From Burkholderiales bacterium (GTDB lineage: Bacteria > Pseudomonadota > Gammaproteobacteria > Burkholderiales > Burkholderiaceae_C), in NCBI GenBank assembly GCA_016213325.1, contig JACRAY010000029.1, positions 1 through 64,000 of the forward strand: a DNA stretch of 64,000 nt, in the 5' to 3' direction. The notes below the pieces were generated by a model, which was given only the letters and a program-made list of their open reading frames with translations, did no database searches and was not told where the DNA came from. Shown in pieces: positions 1 to 7,618 of this stretch (position 1 is its first letter; every line of letters begins with the position of its first letter). A program made the translations under genes and the position numbers.

Positions 1-1
1 A

Positions 2-94
2 GTGCGCACCGATGCGGAGAAGTTCCTGCTGCTGGCCGCGCTCAACCTCGTGGAGTGCGTCGCCTTCGTTGGCTCCCAAGACTCAGGGAAGTGA
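2..94 (+). CDS. C-terminal fragment of an unidentified protein
   Basis: This reading frame is open from the left edge and stops with TGA at 92-94, giving about 30 residues that contain a leucine- and alanine-rich stretch and end in SQDSGK. I do not recognise a family. It lies in the same frame as the next ORF, so it could be the end of an upstream gene or the start of the DUF4375 gene separated from it by a stop codon. The fragment is too short to decide, and it may not be coding. Confidence 0.3.
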   Translation: MRTDAEKFLLLAALNLVECVAFVGSQDSGK

Positions 95-118
95 CTGCAG
101 GCACCGGCCATCGTCAAG

Positions 119-511
119 ATGGGATGGCTGCACGCTCACGAAGCGAAGGCACTTGTTGCACTCTTTTCTCTCGACAGTGAGTTCAACAATGGTGGCCTCA
201 TCCAGTACTTGATGAACGAATCGGCAGACAGCTGGCAGCAAGTCAGGGAAGCTATTGAAGTCGGTGAACTGAGTAGCGGACTCGCATGGATGAAGAGCGT
301 AGAGCAGGTCCTTGGCGGCGCGGTTTCTCCTGACCGGGATACGCGCCTGGATGTCATCTCCAGCATGGATGCGTACAAGGAGGGTTTGGATCCCTTCGAC
401 GGTCCAGACGCTGCATTGCGCGAGGGGCTGCTCGATGATCTCCAGCAAGTCGGTGAGATGTTGGCTGCGCTTTGTCGCGAGCGGCTCCAAACGATCGGCC
501 AGTCCAGGTAG
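119..511 (+). CDS. DUF4375/DMP19-like protein
   Basis: The 130-residue product carries near residues 20-32 the motif SEFNNGGLIQYLMN, which matches the family pattern E-x-N-N-G-G-x-x-Q-(F/Y)-x-x-N of DUF4375 (DMP19) proteins. The rest is acidic and helical, and no signal peptide is seen. Members of this family are small cytosolic proteins; one characterised member is described as a DNA mimic, and others sit near toxins. The ATG has no good Shine-Dalgarno, and the protein is shorter at its N-terminus than I would expect, so the start may be wrong or the gene may be cut by the in-frame TGA at 92-94. It converges with the fic gene. Confidence 0.6.
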   Translation: MGWLHAHEAKALVALFSLDSEFNNGGLIQYLMNESADSWQQVREAIEVGELSSGLAWMKSVEQVLGGAVSPDRDTRLDVISSMDAYKEGLDPFDGPDAALREGLLDDLQQVGEMLAALCRERLQTIGQSR

Positions 512-541
512 ATCGTTGCCCGGAGAAGAGCCGCGCCCTGG

Positions 542-1684
542 CTACGGACCCACTTGCTCCGCCGGCCCCCATCCGTCCAAGCTCACGTAGTACCGTGTCG
601 AACGTCCCGCCCCCACCTTCCGCAGCATCCCGGCTACTTCCAGCTCTATGAGGTCGCGCGACGCCGTCGCCCGAGAACTCGAGGTCATGCTCTCGTACTT
701 GCGCGTGCTCATGCCGCCTGTAAACCCCTGGCGGCCCGCGTCCAGCATGGCATTGAGCACCTTGCGTTGCCGGTCGTTGATCGGCTGTTTGCGATGCCTG
801 GCCCAGAACGCCGCTTTCTCGATCGAGGCGTCGATGTCAGTCGCCGCCTGCTCGCAGGCCACGCGGACCTGCCGCACGAACCATACGACCCACTGGGTCA
901 CCTCGCCATCGCCATGTTGCGCGTGGCCAAGCTCGTTGTAATACTGGTCGCGATTTTCCAGCAGCCTGTGCGAGATGCGCATGAGGCGGCTTGCTTCGCC
1001 GCTGTCGCGCGCAAGTGCCAGGTCGACAAGCACGCGCCCGACGCGCCCGTTGCCGTCGTCGAAGGGGTGAATCGTCTCGAACCACAGGTGCCCTATGGCG
1101 GCCCGCACCAGCAGGTCGTCTTCGCTACCCTGGTTGAACCAGGCCAGCAGGCGCTGCATCTCCTGCTTCACCTTCGCTGCCGGGGGTGCCTCGTAGTGCA
1201 CGACCTCATGGCCGGTCGGCCCGCTGACGATCTGGATCGGGCGGTCGCGGTAGGCACCCACCTTGATGACGCGCATGCCCGACAGGCCGGTCGGAAACAG
1301 CGCGGCCTGCCACCGGCAGAGCCTTTCATGCGTGAGCACCACGCCGGCATTTCTTACGGCGTCGTCCATGATGTCGAGCAGGCCGTCGACGTGCCGGGGT
1401 GCTGCCGCGCCCCTGTTGCTGCCCACGCCGAGCCGCGTAGCCACGGACGACCGCACCGCCAGCAAGTCGAGTTGCTCGCCTTCGATGGCGGCCGTAGAGA
1501 CCGCTTCGTCCGTCCACGCATCGGCCACCAGCGCCTGGCGGTCGTCGAATCCCAGTACGGTCAGCTTGCCTTCGACGAGGCCCTGGGCGCGGCGAGCCAG
1601 CGTCACCTCGTCGGCGACGGTCCTTCCGTCGTAGCGCATGGCTGGCCAGCCGGGGGCCTGCCAGAGGAGTTGAGTCGATTGCAT
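542..1684 (-). CDS. fic: Fic family protein AMP-transferase
   Basis: This is a 380-residue Fic protein, expected to transfer AMP from ATP onto target proteins in the cytosol. The canonical catalytic motif HPFDDGNGRVGR lies at residues 206-217. An N-terminal inhibitory motif of the class II type, T-A-A-I-E-G, lies at residues 64-69, so the enzyme is probably self-inhibited. The first 20 residues (LLWQAPGWPAMRYD) look like the DUF4172 N-terminal domain. The last 80 residues look like a winged helix, as in many free-standing Fic proteins that bind their own promoter. All catalytic residues are present. The ATG is preceded by GAGG about 10 bases upstream. Three direct repeats surround the promoter. 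No antitoxin gene of the FicA type is adjacent. Confidence 0.93.
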   Translation of the reverse strand: MQSTQLLWQAPGWPAMRYDGRTVADEVTLARRAQGLVEGKLTVLGFDDRQALVADAWTDEAVSTAAIEGEQLDLLAVRSSVATRLGVGSNRGAAAPRHVDGLLDIMDDAVRNAGVVLTHERLCRWQAALFPTGLSGMRVIKVGAYRDRPIQIVSGPTGHEVVHYEAPPAAKVKQEMQRLLAWFNQGSEDDLLVRAAIGHLWFETIHPFDDGNGRVGRVLVDLALARDSGEASRLMRISHRLLENRDQYYNELGHAQHGDGEVTQWVVWFVRQVRVACEQAATDIDASIEKAAFWARHRKQPINDRQRKVLNAMLDAGRQGFTGGMSTRKYESMTSSSRATASRDLIELEVAGMLRKVGAGRSTRYYVSLDGWGPAEQVGP

Positions 1685-1748
1685 GCCCTATTCGCCTCGT
1701 TTAGTGAGTCGATTATAAAGCTCAATCGCCTCATTCGGTGAGTCGATT
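1671..1748 (-). promoter_or_regulatory. fic promoter with three direct repeats at 34-bp spacing
   Basis: The 10-mer TGAGTCGATT occurs at 1671-1680, 1705-1714 and 1739-1748 on the plus strand, exactly 34 bases apart each time. Copies 2 and 3 also share the upstream bases GCCTC(G/A)TT. On the minus strand a perfect TATAAT (complement of 1712-1717) overlaps copy 2, so copy 3 falls next to the expected -35 and copy 1 lies inside codons 2-5 of fic. This arrangement looks like an operator set for a repressor, possibly the Fic protein itself through its C-terminal winged helix. No good -35 hexamer is visible. Confidence 0.6.
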
Positions 1749-1868
1749 AACTGAACCCGCCCAGGACACTCTTGCCGCGTCCCGTGCCGCTTTCGACCCA
1801 GGCGTGGTATACCGGCGCCCTCGGGCGGGTCGCAGGCTGTCGCCCTTCACCCTCCAACGGAGCAGTCC

Positions 1869-2672
1869 ATGAAAGCCATCAGAGTCATGTTGGTCGCCGT
1901 CGCAATGGCGACGCTGGCTGGCTGCGCGACGCAAAGCGCCATCTCGCAAGACCAGATAGCGGCCCTGCTCGCCGCGCCTGACCGCGCACCCGGCGACCGC
2001 TTCAACGACATCCGCCGCAAGCCCGCCGAGATGCTGGCATTCATCGGCGTGCGGCCCGGCATGGTGGCCCTGGACGTAAGCGCGGCGCGAGGTTACACGT
2101 CCGAGCTGGTCGCGCGCGCCGTCGGGCCTACGGGAAAGGTCTATGCGCAGACCCCGCCGCGTCGCGAGAACCCCACGCCGCCACCGCAGCCCGAAGGCCA
2201 GGCGGCACCGCCGCCGCCCGGGGCGGCGCCTGCCATGCCCACGCTGGCCGAGCGCACGCGCAACCCTGCGCTGCATCACATCGTCCACGTCACGCGACCT
2301 TTCGAGGACCCGGCTGCGCCGGAAGTCGCCAACGGCGCGCTGGACCTGGTCACGCTGATGTTCAACTACCACGACTTCGGGCACATGGGCGTCGATCGCG
2401 CGCGGGTGAACGCGGCGATCTTCAAGGCCCTCAAGCCGGGCGGCATCTACGTCGTTGCGGACCACTCGGGCCGGCCCGGCACCGGAATCTCCGAGGCGGG
2501 CACGCTGCACCGCATCGAAGAAGCTTTCCTGCGCCGCGAAGTGGAGGCCGCGGGGTTCCGGCTGCTGGAAGGCGGCAACTTCATGCGCAACCCGAGCGAT
2601 CCGCGCGACCGCAATACGCCCGTGCCGGCCATGCCGAAGGACGAGTTCGTGCTGAAATTCGTGAAGCCCTGA
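1869..2672 (+). CDS. methyltransferase-like lipoprotein (COG4798 type)
   Basis: The 267-residue product has a lipoprotein signal peptide ending in LAGC (Cys19), followed by a class I methyltransferase-like fold. The motif I region reads ALDVSAARGY (about residues 67-76) where a glycine-rich SAM loop is expected, so SAM binding is doubtful. A proline-rich insert occupies about residues 95-125. The later part keeps strands resembling motif IV (LDLVTLMFNYHD) and post-I (LKPGGIYVVADHS). The family is annotated as predicted methyltransferase and often has signal peptides; its substrate is unknown. ACGGAG stands 7 bases before the ATG. The gene stands alone, with the M23 peptidase 39 bases downstream. 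Confidence 0.8.
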   Translation: MKAIRVMLVAVAMATLAGCATQSAISQDQIAALLAAPDRAPGDRFNDIRRKPAEMLAFIGVRPGMVALDVSAARGYTSELVARAVGPTGKVYAQTPPRRENPTPPPQPEGQAAPPPPGAAPAMPTLAERTRNPALHHIVHVTRPFEDPAAPEVANGALDLVTLMFNYHDFGHMGVDRARVNAAIFKALKPGGIYVVADHSGRPGTGISEAGTLHRIEEAFLRREVEAAGFRLLEGGNFMRNPSDPRDRNTPVPAMPKDEFVLKFVKP

Positions 2673-2711
2673 GTCTGGCGAGGGGCGGTGGCCGACTATC
2701 GCGACGATCCC

Positions 2712-3527
2712 ATGGCTGCCCAGCGGCGATGGCTTGTTGCTTCACTGGCGGCTTCAGCGGCGTTCCCTTCGCTGGCTGCCCAAGCTGCTCCACAGGTCCC
2801 TCGCGACTCGGCGGTGCCGGGCGGCGTGGCGCGCATTGCTTTGGGCGCGGCGGCGCAGCGGCCGGTAGCGCGCAGTGGCGATGTGCCGCTGCTGGTCGTC
2901 GGTTCGCAGCAAGGCTGGGCGGCGCTGGTCGGTATCGCGTTGTCGGCAGAGCCCGGGCCTGCGCAGGTGTCGGTCGAGGGGCGGACCATCGACTACACGG
3001 TGCGTCCCAAGCAATACGCGGAGCAGCGACTGAAGGTGAGCCCCAAGCATGTCGACCTGTCGCCCGAAGACGAGGCGCGGGCCGAGCGCGAGCGCGTGCA
3101 CCTGCGGCAGGTGATGGCGACTTTCACGCAGCCCGAGCCCGACTCACTGGCGATGCGGGCACCGGTGCCGGGGCGGCGCTCCAGCTCGTTCGGGCTACGG
3201 CGAGTGTTCAATGGGCAGGCGCGGTCGCCGCATCCGGGGATGGACATCGCGGCGGGGACCGGGACGCCGGTGGTGGCGCCGCTGGCGGGACGCGTGGTGG
3301 ATACGGGCGACTACTTCTTCAGCGGCAATGCGGTTTGGGTCGACCATGGCGGCGGGTTGTTGACGCTGATGTGCCACCTGAGTGCGATCGACGTGAAGGT
3401 AGGCGATAGGGTGGGCGCGGGCGACCTCGTGGGCAAGGTAGGGGCTACCGGCAGGGTGACGGGGCCGCACCTGCACTTTGGGGTGACGCTCAATCGGGTG
3501 TCGGTCGACCCGGCTTTGTTTCTTTGA
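2712..3527 (+). CDS. exported M23 family metallopeptidase
   Basis: This is a LytM-type zinc endopeptidase expected to cut peptidoglycan cross-links in the periplasm. From the ATG used here the protein has 271 residues, with an N-terminal signal peptide containing RR before the hydrophobic core (AQRRWLVASLAAS), an immunoglobulin-like N-terminal domain, and the M23 domain at about 150-271. Zinc ligands are visible as HPGMD (H174, D178) and HLH (H253, H255), so it should be active. A GTG at 2688 would add eight residues; it has AGGGG only two bases upstream, while the ATG has no clear Shine-Dalgarno, so the start is uncertain. The gene converges on the alpha/beta hydrolase, with a palindromic repeat between their stops. 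Confidence 0.92.
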   Translation: MAAQRRWLVASLAASAAFPSLAAQAAPQVPRDSAVPGGVARIALGAAAQRPVARSGDVPLLVVGSQQGWAALVGIALSAEPGPAQVSVEGRTIDYTVRPKQYAEQRLKVSPKHVDLSPEDEARAERERVHLRQVMATFTQPEPDSLAMRAPVPGRRSSSFGLRRVFNGQARSPHPGMDIAAGTGTPVVAPLAGRVVDTGDYFFSGNAVWVDHGGGLLTLMCHLSAIDVKVGDRVGAGDLVGKVGATGRVTGPHLHFGVTLNRVSVDPALFL

Positions 3528-3530
3528 GCT

Positions 3531-3610
3531 TGTCATGCCGGGCTTGACCCGGCATCGATTTTGGATCGATGACACGCCGCCATGGATGCCGGGTCGAGCC
3601 CGGCATGACA
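3531..3610. repeat. REP-like inverted repeat between convergent genes
   Basis: Two 26-base arms at 3531-3556 and 3585-3610 are inverted copies with one mismatch. Each arm is itself a near-perfect hairpin (ATGCCGGG, five-base loop, CCCGGCAT). The element fills the gap between the stop codons of the M23 peptidase and the convergent hydrolase, ending next to the latter. It resembles the paired palindromic REP/BIME elements found at 3' ends in many proteobacteria. It may act as a bidirectional transcript end or RNA stabiliser, although there is no T-run. Confidence 0.85.
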
Positions 3611-3611
3611 C

Positions 3612-4658
3612 TTACCGCCGCAGTAAAGCCGCCAGCTCCGCCTTCCACCACTTCGCATTCCCCGTCGTCCCATGCCCCGCCGTCTCGCTGCTGGCCGGGA
3701 TCAGGTAGTAGCGCCCGTTCTTCACCCGCTTGATCTCACGATCCATGATTCCCGTCTCCGGCGGGTTGCGCTCGTCGTCTGCCGCGTTGATGGCCAGCAG
3801 CGCCGCCTGGATCTTCTCCAGCCCCGGCGCCGGGTTGTAGTCGCCCGAGCTGGCCCACTGGTACAGCACGTCGTTGGCGTCGGCGGTGAAGTTGCCTTTC
3901 AGCCTCGAGTCCAGCAAGGTGTCGGCCTGGGCGCGGGTCGGTGCCGCCTTCAGCAGCGCCTGGTTGCCGCCGTTGGTAGCGAAGTTGAAGAACACCGACG
4001 CGAACTGCGCGCTGCGCAGCGGCTTGGTGTAGTTGCCGCCGTTGTACTCGGGATCGTTCTGGATCGTGTCGACGATCAGCCGCCGCAAGATCCAGTTGCG
4101 GCTGGACATCTCGGTAGGCTGGCACGCCATGGGTACCAGCGCTTCCATCTCGCCCGGGTACTTCACGCCCCAGATCCACGTGTGCATGCCGCCCATGCTG
4201 TTGCCGATGACCAGGCGCAGCTTCTTCACGCCCAGCCCTTCCTTCACCAGGCGGTACTGCGCGTCGACCATGTCTTCGTAGTTGTACTTCGGGAAGCTCG
4301 CCCGCATGCCATCCGAAGGCTTGCTGCTTTTGCCGTGGCCGATGCTGTCGGGGATGATGATGAAGTACTTGCCGGCGTCCAGCGGCTGGCCCGGCCCGAA
4401 GAGTTCACCCCCGAAGGTGGGACCCATCACGCCTTGCCAGCTGCCGGTGGTGCCGTGGAGTACCAGCACGGGCTCGCCCTTGGGGTCGCCGACGGTGGCG
4501 TAGTTGATTCGCAGCTCGGGCATCACCTGGCCGGTGTGGAACTTGAAGTCGCGGGCGATCCACTGCGCTTCTTTCGGCGCGGGGAAGTTCGCCTGTGCCA
4601 TGGCAATGGAAGCGAACAGCGCAGCGATCAAAAGTGCGGCCAGGCGGAAGATGCGCAT
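3612..4658 (-). CDS. exported alpha/beta hydrolase, homoserine acetyltransferase-like
   Basis: The 348-residue protein starts at an ATG with GGAG six bases upstream and has a clear signal peptide cut near AMAQA (residues 18-22). The hydrolase fold shows the oxyanion region LHGTTG (68-72), the nucleophile elbow GNSMGG with Ser154, a likely acid in NAADDERNPP and a His in ETAGHGT near the C-terminus. The overall pattern is that of the MetX/homoserine O-acetyltransferase branch, but the export signal argues against a role in methionine synthesis. The substrate is unknown. A longer in-frame ORF reaches 4793 but lacks the signal peptide at its start. It is transcribed alone. Confidence 0.88.
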   Translation of the reverse strand: MRIFRLAALLIAALFASIAMAQANFPAPKEAQWIARDFKFHTGQVMPELRINYATVGDPKGEPVLVLHGTTGSWQGVMGPTFGGELFGPGQPLDAGKYFIIIPDSIGHGKSSKPSDGMRASFPKYNYEDMVDAQYRLVKEGLGVKKLRLVIGNSMGGMHTWIWGVKYPGEMEALVPMACQPTEMSSRNWILRRLIVDTIQNDPEYNGGNYTKPLRSAQFASVFFNFATNGGNQALLKAAPTRAQADTLLDSRLKGNFTADANDVLYQWASSGDYNPAPGLEKIQAALLAINAADDERNPPETGIMDREIKRVKNGRYYLIPASSETAGHGTTGNAKWWKAELAALLRR

Positions 4659-4900
4659 GGTTGTCTCCGGGGTAGTCTTGTTTGCGGCTACGGTAGCGCA
4701 ACCATTGCGGCGTGGCAACCGGTCTTCACGCCGTCGCCCGCCACTGCTATAACTGTCCCCGCTTGGGGAGAGTAAAGCGGCATCGGACAGCACGGCATGC
4801 TGGCCGCCGGTTCCGGCTTTCGAACAGTTGGGCCTTGCTGGGGGTCCGCCAGCGCTTGTGCGCGGGTCGCTGCTGCGCGCAATGACTCAGGGAGCCAACC

Positions 4901-5437
4901 ATGGCCACACGCAAGGGGCGCGACACGCCCAAGCCCGCGCCTGCCCGCCGCGACAACGGCAAGAAGGACGGCAACAAACCCAACAAACCCGGCAAGAAGG
5001 AGCAACCCGCCGACTGGCTGGACTGCTTTGCCGCGTGCGTCAACAGCCTGGGCTGGGAATGGGCGCCGCTATGCGCCTTCTTGTGCGACGGCGACTTTCC
5101 CGGCGGCGCGCAGGAGTTCGGCTTTCCGCCGCCGCGCCGGCCCGAGGCCGCCGGCGGGGGCGCGGTGTTCCCGCCCGATGGCATGTCGCCGTTCAAGGGC
5201 TGCCGCGGGTTCCACGAGAACCTGACTGCGCAGCCGCAGACCGTGACGGTGACGATCTACAACCCCGGCCCCGGCGTGATGGATATCAACATCCAGAAGC
5301 CGGACGGCGTGCTCGATGGCAATCCCATCACGCGCGTCGAAGAAGGCGAGACCAAGACGATCACCGTCACGATCCCGCCGAACCGGCGGCTGCACGGCGG
5401 CAGCGATGGGCGGCGCAAGCTGGAAAGCGTGAAGTAG
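4901..5437 (+). CDS. unrecognised protein with twin CX3C motif
   Basis: I do not recognise this 178-residue protein. The first 36 residues are rich in Lys, Pro and Asn and look disordered. Residues 42-62 hold two CX3C motifs (C42/C46 and C58/C62) separated by 11 residues in a helix-like stretch, and a fifth Cys is at 101. Residues 112-160 look like a small beta-sandwich (TVTVTIYNPGPG, TITVTIPP). No signal peptide or membrane helix is seen. A GGGAG lies a few bases before the ATG, which supports translation. It stands alone, divergent from the hydrolase upstream and convergent with the next gene. Confidence 0.72.
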   Translation: MATRKGRDTPKPAPARRDNGKKDGNKPNKPGKKEQPADWLDCFAACVNSLGWEWAPLCAFLCDGDFPGGAQEFGFPPPRRPEAAGGGAVFPPDGMSPFKGCRGFHENLTAQPQTVTVTIYNPGPGVMDINIQKPDGVLDGNPITRVEEGETKTITVTIPPNRRLHGGSDGRRKLESVK

Positions 5438-5444
5438 CGCTCAC

Positions 5445-5792
5445 CTATGCACCGTGGCGCAGGCGCGAGTCGTCGGGCACTTGCTCACGGTCGCTCATGC
5501 CGTAGTCGCGCACCACGCTGGCGACACGCAAGCGATAGTCCGCAAACGCCGTGTTTCGGCCGAAGGCCTGCGTGCGCCGGTGCGCCTCGACGTTGCGCCA
5601 TTCGGCCAGCGCGGCCTCGTCGCGCCAGAAGCTCAGCGACAGCAGCTTGCCGGGGGTGGTCAGGCTCTGGAAGCGCTCGATGGAGATGAAGCCGTCGATC
5701 TGCTCCAGTTGCCCCCGCAAGGCCGCAGCGGCGTCCAGGTAGGGCTGGGTCTGCCCCTCGTTGGGAATCACTTCGAAGATCACGGCGAACAT
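5445..5792 (-). CDS. antibiotic biosynthesis monooxygenase (ABM) domain protein
   Basis: This is a 115-residue protein of the dimeric alpha-beta barrel superfamily. The N-terminal strand ([13 protein letters not shown]), the helix that follows, and ISIERF...[17 protein letters not shown] fit the ABM domain. Such proteins are small cytosolic oxygenases or ligand-binding proteins, and the substrate cannot be read from sequence. Its ATG lies inside the end of the NIPSNAP gene (13-base overlap), so the two are probably translated together. The first part of a longer ORF in this frame is only an extension without support. Confidence 0.85.
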   Translation of the reverse strand: MFAVIFEVIPNEGQTQPYLDAAAALRGQLEQIDGFISIERFQSLTTPGKLLSLSFWRDEAALAEWRNVEAHRRTQAFGRNTAFADYRLRVASVVRDYGMSDREQVPDDSRLRHGA

Positions 5793-6100
5793 GTCCCCTC
5801 CACCAACTCGCAAAAAGTGCGCTCCTCGCGCAGGATGAAACGCTGGCGCTGCGCCATCATGAAGTTCTCCCGGCCTTCTGGGTCGGCCTTCAGGCGCGCG
5901 CGGTACGCCTCGTAGTCTGCCAGGCTGTCGAAGCCTATCAGGCCCCAGGCGATGTCGTTGGTGCCTTCGTGCGGCAGGAAGTAGCCGACGAGCCGGCCGC
6001 CGCAGCGCGGGATGATGCGGCCCCAGTTCTCGGCATAGGCCTTGAAGGCGTCGCGCTGGAAGGGGTCGATCTGGTAGCGGATGAAGCAGGTGAGTTTCAT
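5780..6100 (-). CDS. NIPSNAP family protein
   Basis: The 106-residue product begins [14 protein letters not shown] and continues with the pattern typical of NIPSNAP proteins ([43 protein letters not shown]). It is another dimeric alpha-beta barrel of unknown biochemical role, often found near oxidoreductases. AGGG lies just before the ATG at 6100; an ATG nine bases further upstream is an alternative. The gene is first in a two-gene operon with the ABM protein and is divergent from the ArsR-type regulator, 85 bases away, which probably controls it. Confidence 0.88.
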   Translation of the reverse strand: MKLTCFIRYQIDPFQRDAFKAYAENWGRIIPRCGGRLVGYFLPHEGTNDIAWGLIGFDSLADYEAYRARLKADPEGRENFMMAQRQRFILREERTFCELVEGTCSP

Positions 6101-6185
6101 GCCCTGCATCGTGCCCCTGCCGGCGGGCCGGACGCTTCGCTGCCGAGCGAAACATGCGCGCGCCGGGTTGCGGCAAACTGGCGGC

Positions 6186-6911
6186 ATGAACACCAACCAG
6201 GTCGCGCACATCGCCGCGCTCGTCGGCGAGCCGGCGCGCACGGCCATGTTGCTCGCGCTGATGGACGGGCGCGCGCTGACAGCGCAAGAGCTGGCGGCGG
6301 CCGGCCAGATCAAGCCGGCGGCCGCCAGCAGGCACCTGGCGCAGATGGTGGAGGCCGGCCTGCTGAAGGTGGCGCAGCAGGGGCGGCATCGCTACCACCG
6401 GCTGGCGTCACCCGAGGTGGCGCGCGTGCTCGAAGGCATAATGCAGCTGGCGGCGCAGTCGGTGCCCGTGCCGCGGCGCGTGGTCACCGGGCCACGCGAT
6501 TCGGCTATGCGGTTGGCAAGGACCTGCTATGACCACCTGGCAGGTGGCATCGCCGTTGCGATCACCGAGCACCTGGTCGAAGAAGGCGCAGTGGTGATCG
6601 AAGGCGACGCGGCGCAGGTCACGGAGCGTGCCGCGGCAGTGCTCGGGCAACTGGGCATTGCGCGAGAAGCAACCGTCGGCCAAGGCAAGCGCCCGCATTG
6701 CCGCCCCTGCCTCGACTGGGGCGAGCGCAAGATGCACCTGGCCGGCAGCCTGGGCGCCCTGCTCTGCACGCATTGCCAGCAGCAAGGCTGGCTGCTGCGC
6801 CGCCCGGGCACGCGCGCGCTTCAGCTCACGCCGGCGGGCGCCGTCGCGTTGCGCAACTGGCTGGGCGTGAAGCGTTGGGACGCCGTGGTCACCGCACCGC
6901 AGGCACGCTGA
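6186..6911 (+). CDS. ArsR-type winged-helix regulator with two CxxC pairs
   Basis: This is a 241-residue transcription regulator. Residues 10-75 form an ArsR-like winged helix ([24 protein letters not shown] with the wing at [10 protein letters not shown]). The C-terminal part contains CRPC (172-175) and CTHC (194-197) around the conserved [19 protein letters not shown], a possible metal or redox site found in this subfamily. It is divergent from the NIPSNAP-ABM pair and likely controls it. Its 3' end overlaps the convergent DUF2182 gene by 23 bases. The ATG at 6186 was chosen because the winged-helix domain begins there; the extension back to 6081 is antisense to the NIPSNAP start. Confidence 0.88.
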   Translation: MNTNQVAHIAALVGEPARTAMLLALMDGRALTAQELAAAGQIKPAAASRHLAQMVEAGLLKVAQQGRHRYHRLASPEVARVLEGIMQLAAQSVPVPRRVVTGPRDSAMRLARTCYDHLAGGIAVAITEHLVEEGAVVIEGDAAQVTERAAAVLGQLGIAREATVGQGKRPHCRPCLDWGERKMHLAGSLGALLCTHCQQQGWLLRRPGTRALQLTPAGAVALRNWLGVKRWDAVVTAPQAR

Positions 6912-7611
6912 CCCACACCACCAGAACGGTCGCAGCAGCCATCAACAGCGCGCCCACCGCATGGGCCGCCCGCTCGCCAGTCAGGCGTTCCCACGTGATC
7001 GCCGCGGTCATGGCGGCCATTGCCCACAGGTCCATCACGCCCACCACCAGCAGCACCGCCACGAGATTCGCGCACGACCCCACACAGTGCAGGCCCAGCT
7101 GCATGCCGGCTCTCCACCCGGCCCGAACCGGCTGCACTTGCCGGCACCAGGTCAGATGGCGCGTCTTCCAGCACGAAAACTGGAACAAACCCGCGAGCAT
7201 CACCACAGCCCCTGTCAACATGGGCGAGAGGCCCGCAAACACCGGCATCTGCAGGCTCGCCGCCACCGCCAGCACCCCCAGCGGATAGACGGCCAGGCCC
7301 GCGACCGCCCAGACGCCGAAGTAGCCGCACGCCATGGCCAGGCGCCGTGCACCGCTGCCACCCAGCCTGGGCAGCAGCGGGACCAACGAAGGCAGCATCA
7401 TCGCTACCATCATCACGGTCCACATGACGGCGAACGAGGCCACGGCCTCGGCCCAGCCCATGCCCGGCATGCGCAGCCAGGCCATCGATGCCGACCGGCC
7501 CGCAATGCCGAAGCAGTCCACTTCCGGCATCGAGCGGCCCATGGAGATGGTGGCTGCGGCACTCACCCCAAAGGCGAGCGTCGACGCTGCGTACCAGGTG
7601 CGCTCGCCCAT
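6889..7611 (-). CDS. DUF2182 membrane protein
   Basis: The 240-residue integral membrane protein has about six or seven hydrophobic helices. The family signature is visible as MWTVMMVAMMLPS near residues 63-75, and the motif FSCWKTRHLTWC lies between later helices. DUF2182 proteins are predicted metal-binding membrane proteins without a settled function. The ATG at 7611 is 7 bases from the stop of the DUF899 gene, so the two form an operon. Any extension upstream would overlap DUF899 and lacks membrane character. Confidence 0.9.
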   Translation of the reverse strand: MGERTWYAASTLAFGVSAAATISMGRSMPEVDCFGIAGRSASMAWLRMPGMGWAEAVASFAVMWTVMMVAMMLPSLVPLLPRLGGSGARRLAMACGYFGVWAVAGLAVYPLGVLAVAASLQMPVFAGLSPMLTGAVVMLAGLFQFSCWKTRHLTWCRQVQPVRAGWRAGMQLGLHCVGSCANLVAVLLVVGVMDLWAMAAMTAAITWERLTGERAAHAVGALLMAAATVLVVWVSVPAVR

Positions 7612-7618
7612 CGTCGCC

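Noticed and set aside
554-1741. 395-residue ORF on the plus strand opposite fic
   Set aside because: It is a shadow in a GC-rich gene; the minus strand encodes an intact Fic motif and the shadow has no family pattern.
2095-2270. Proline-rich stretch of the lipoprotein considered as a frameshift
   Set aside because: The frame stays open and the methyltransferase-like fold resumes after it, so it is an insert and not a shift.
6081-6185. N-terminal extension of the ArsR-type regulator
   Set aside because: It is antisense to the NIPSNAP start and outside the winged-helix fold; the ATG at 6186 matches the family.
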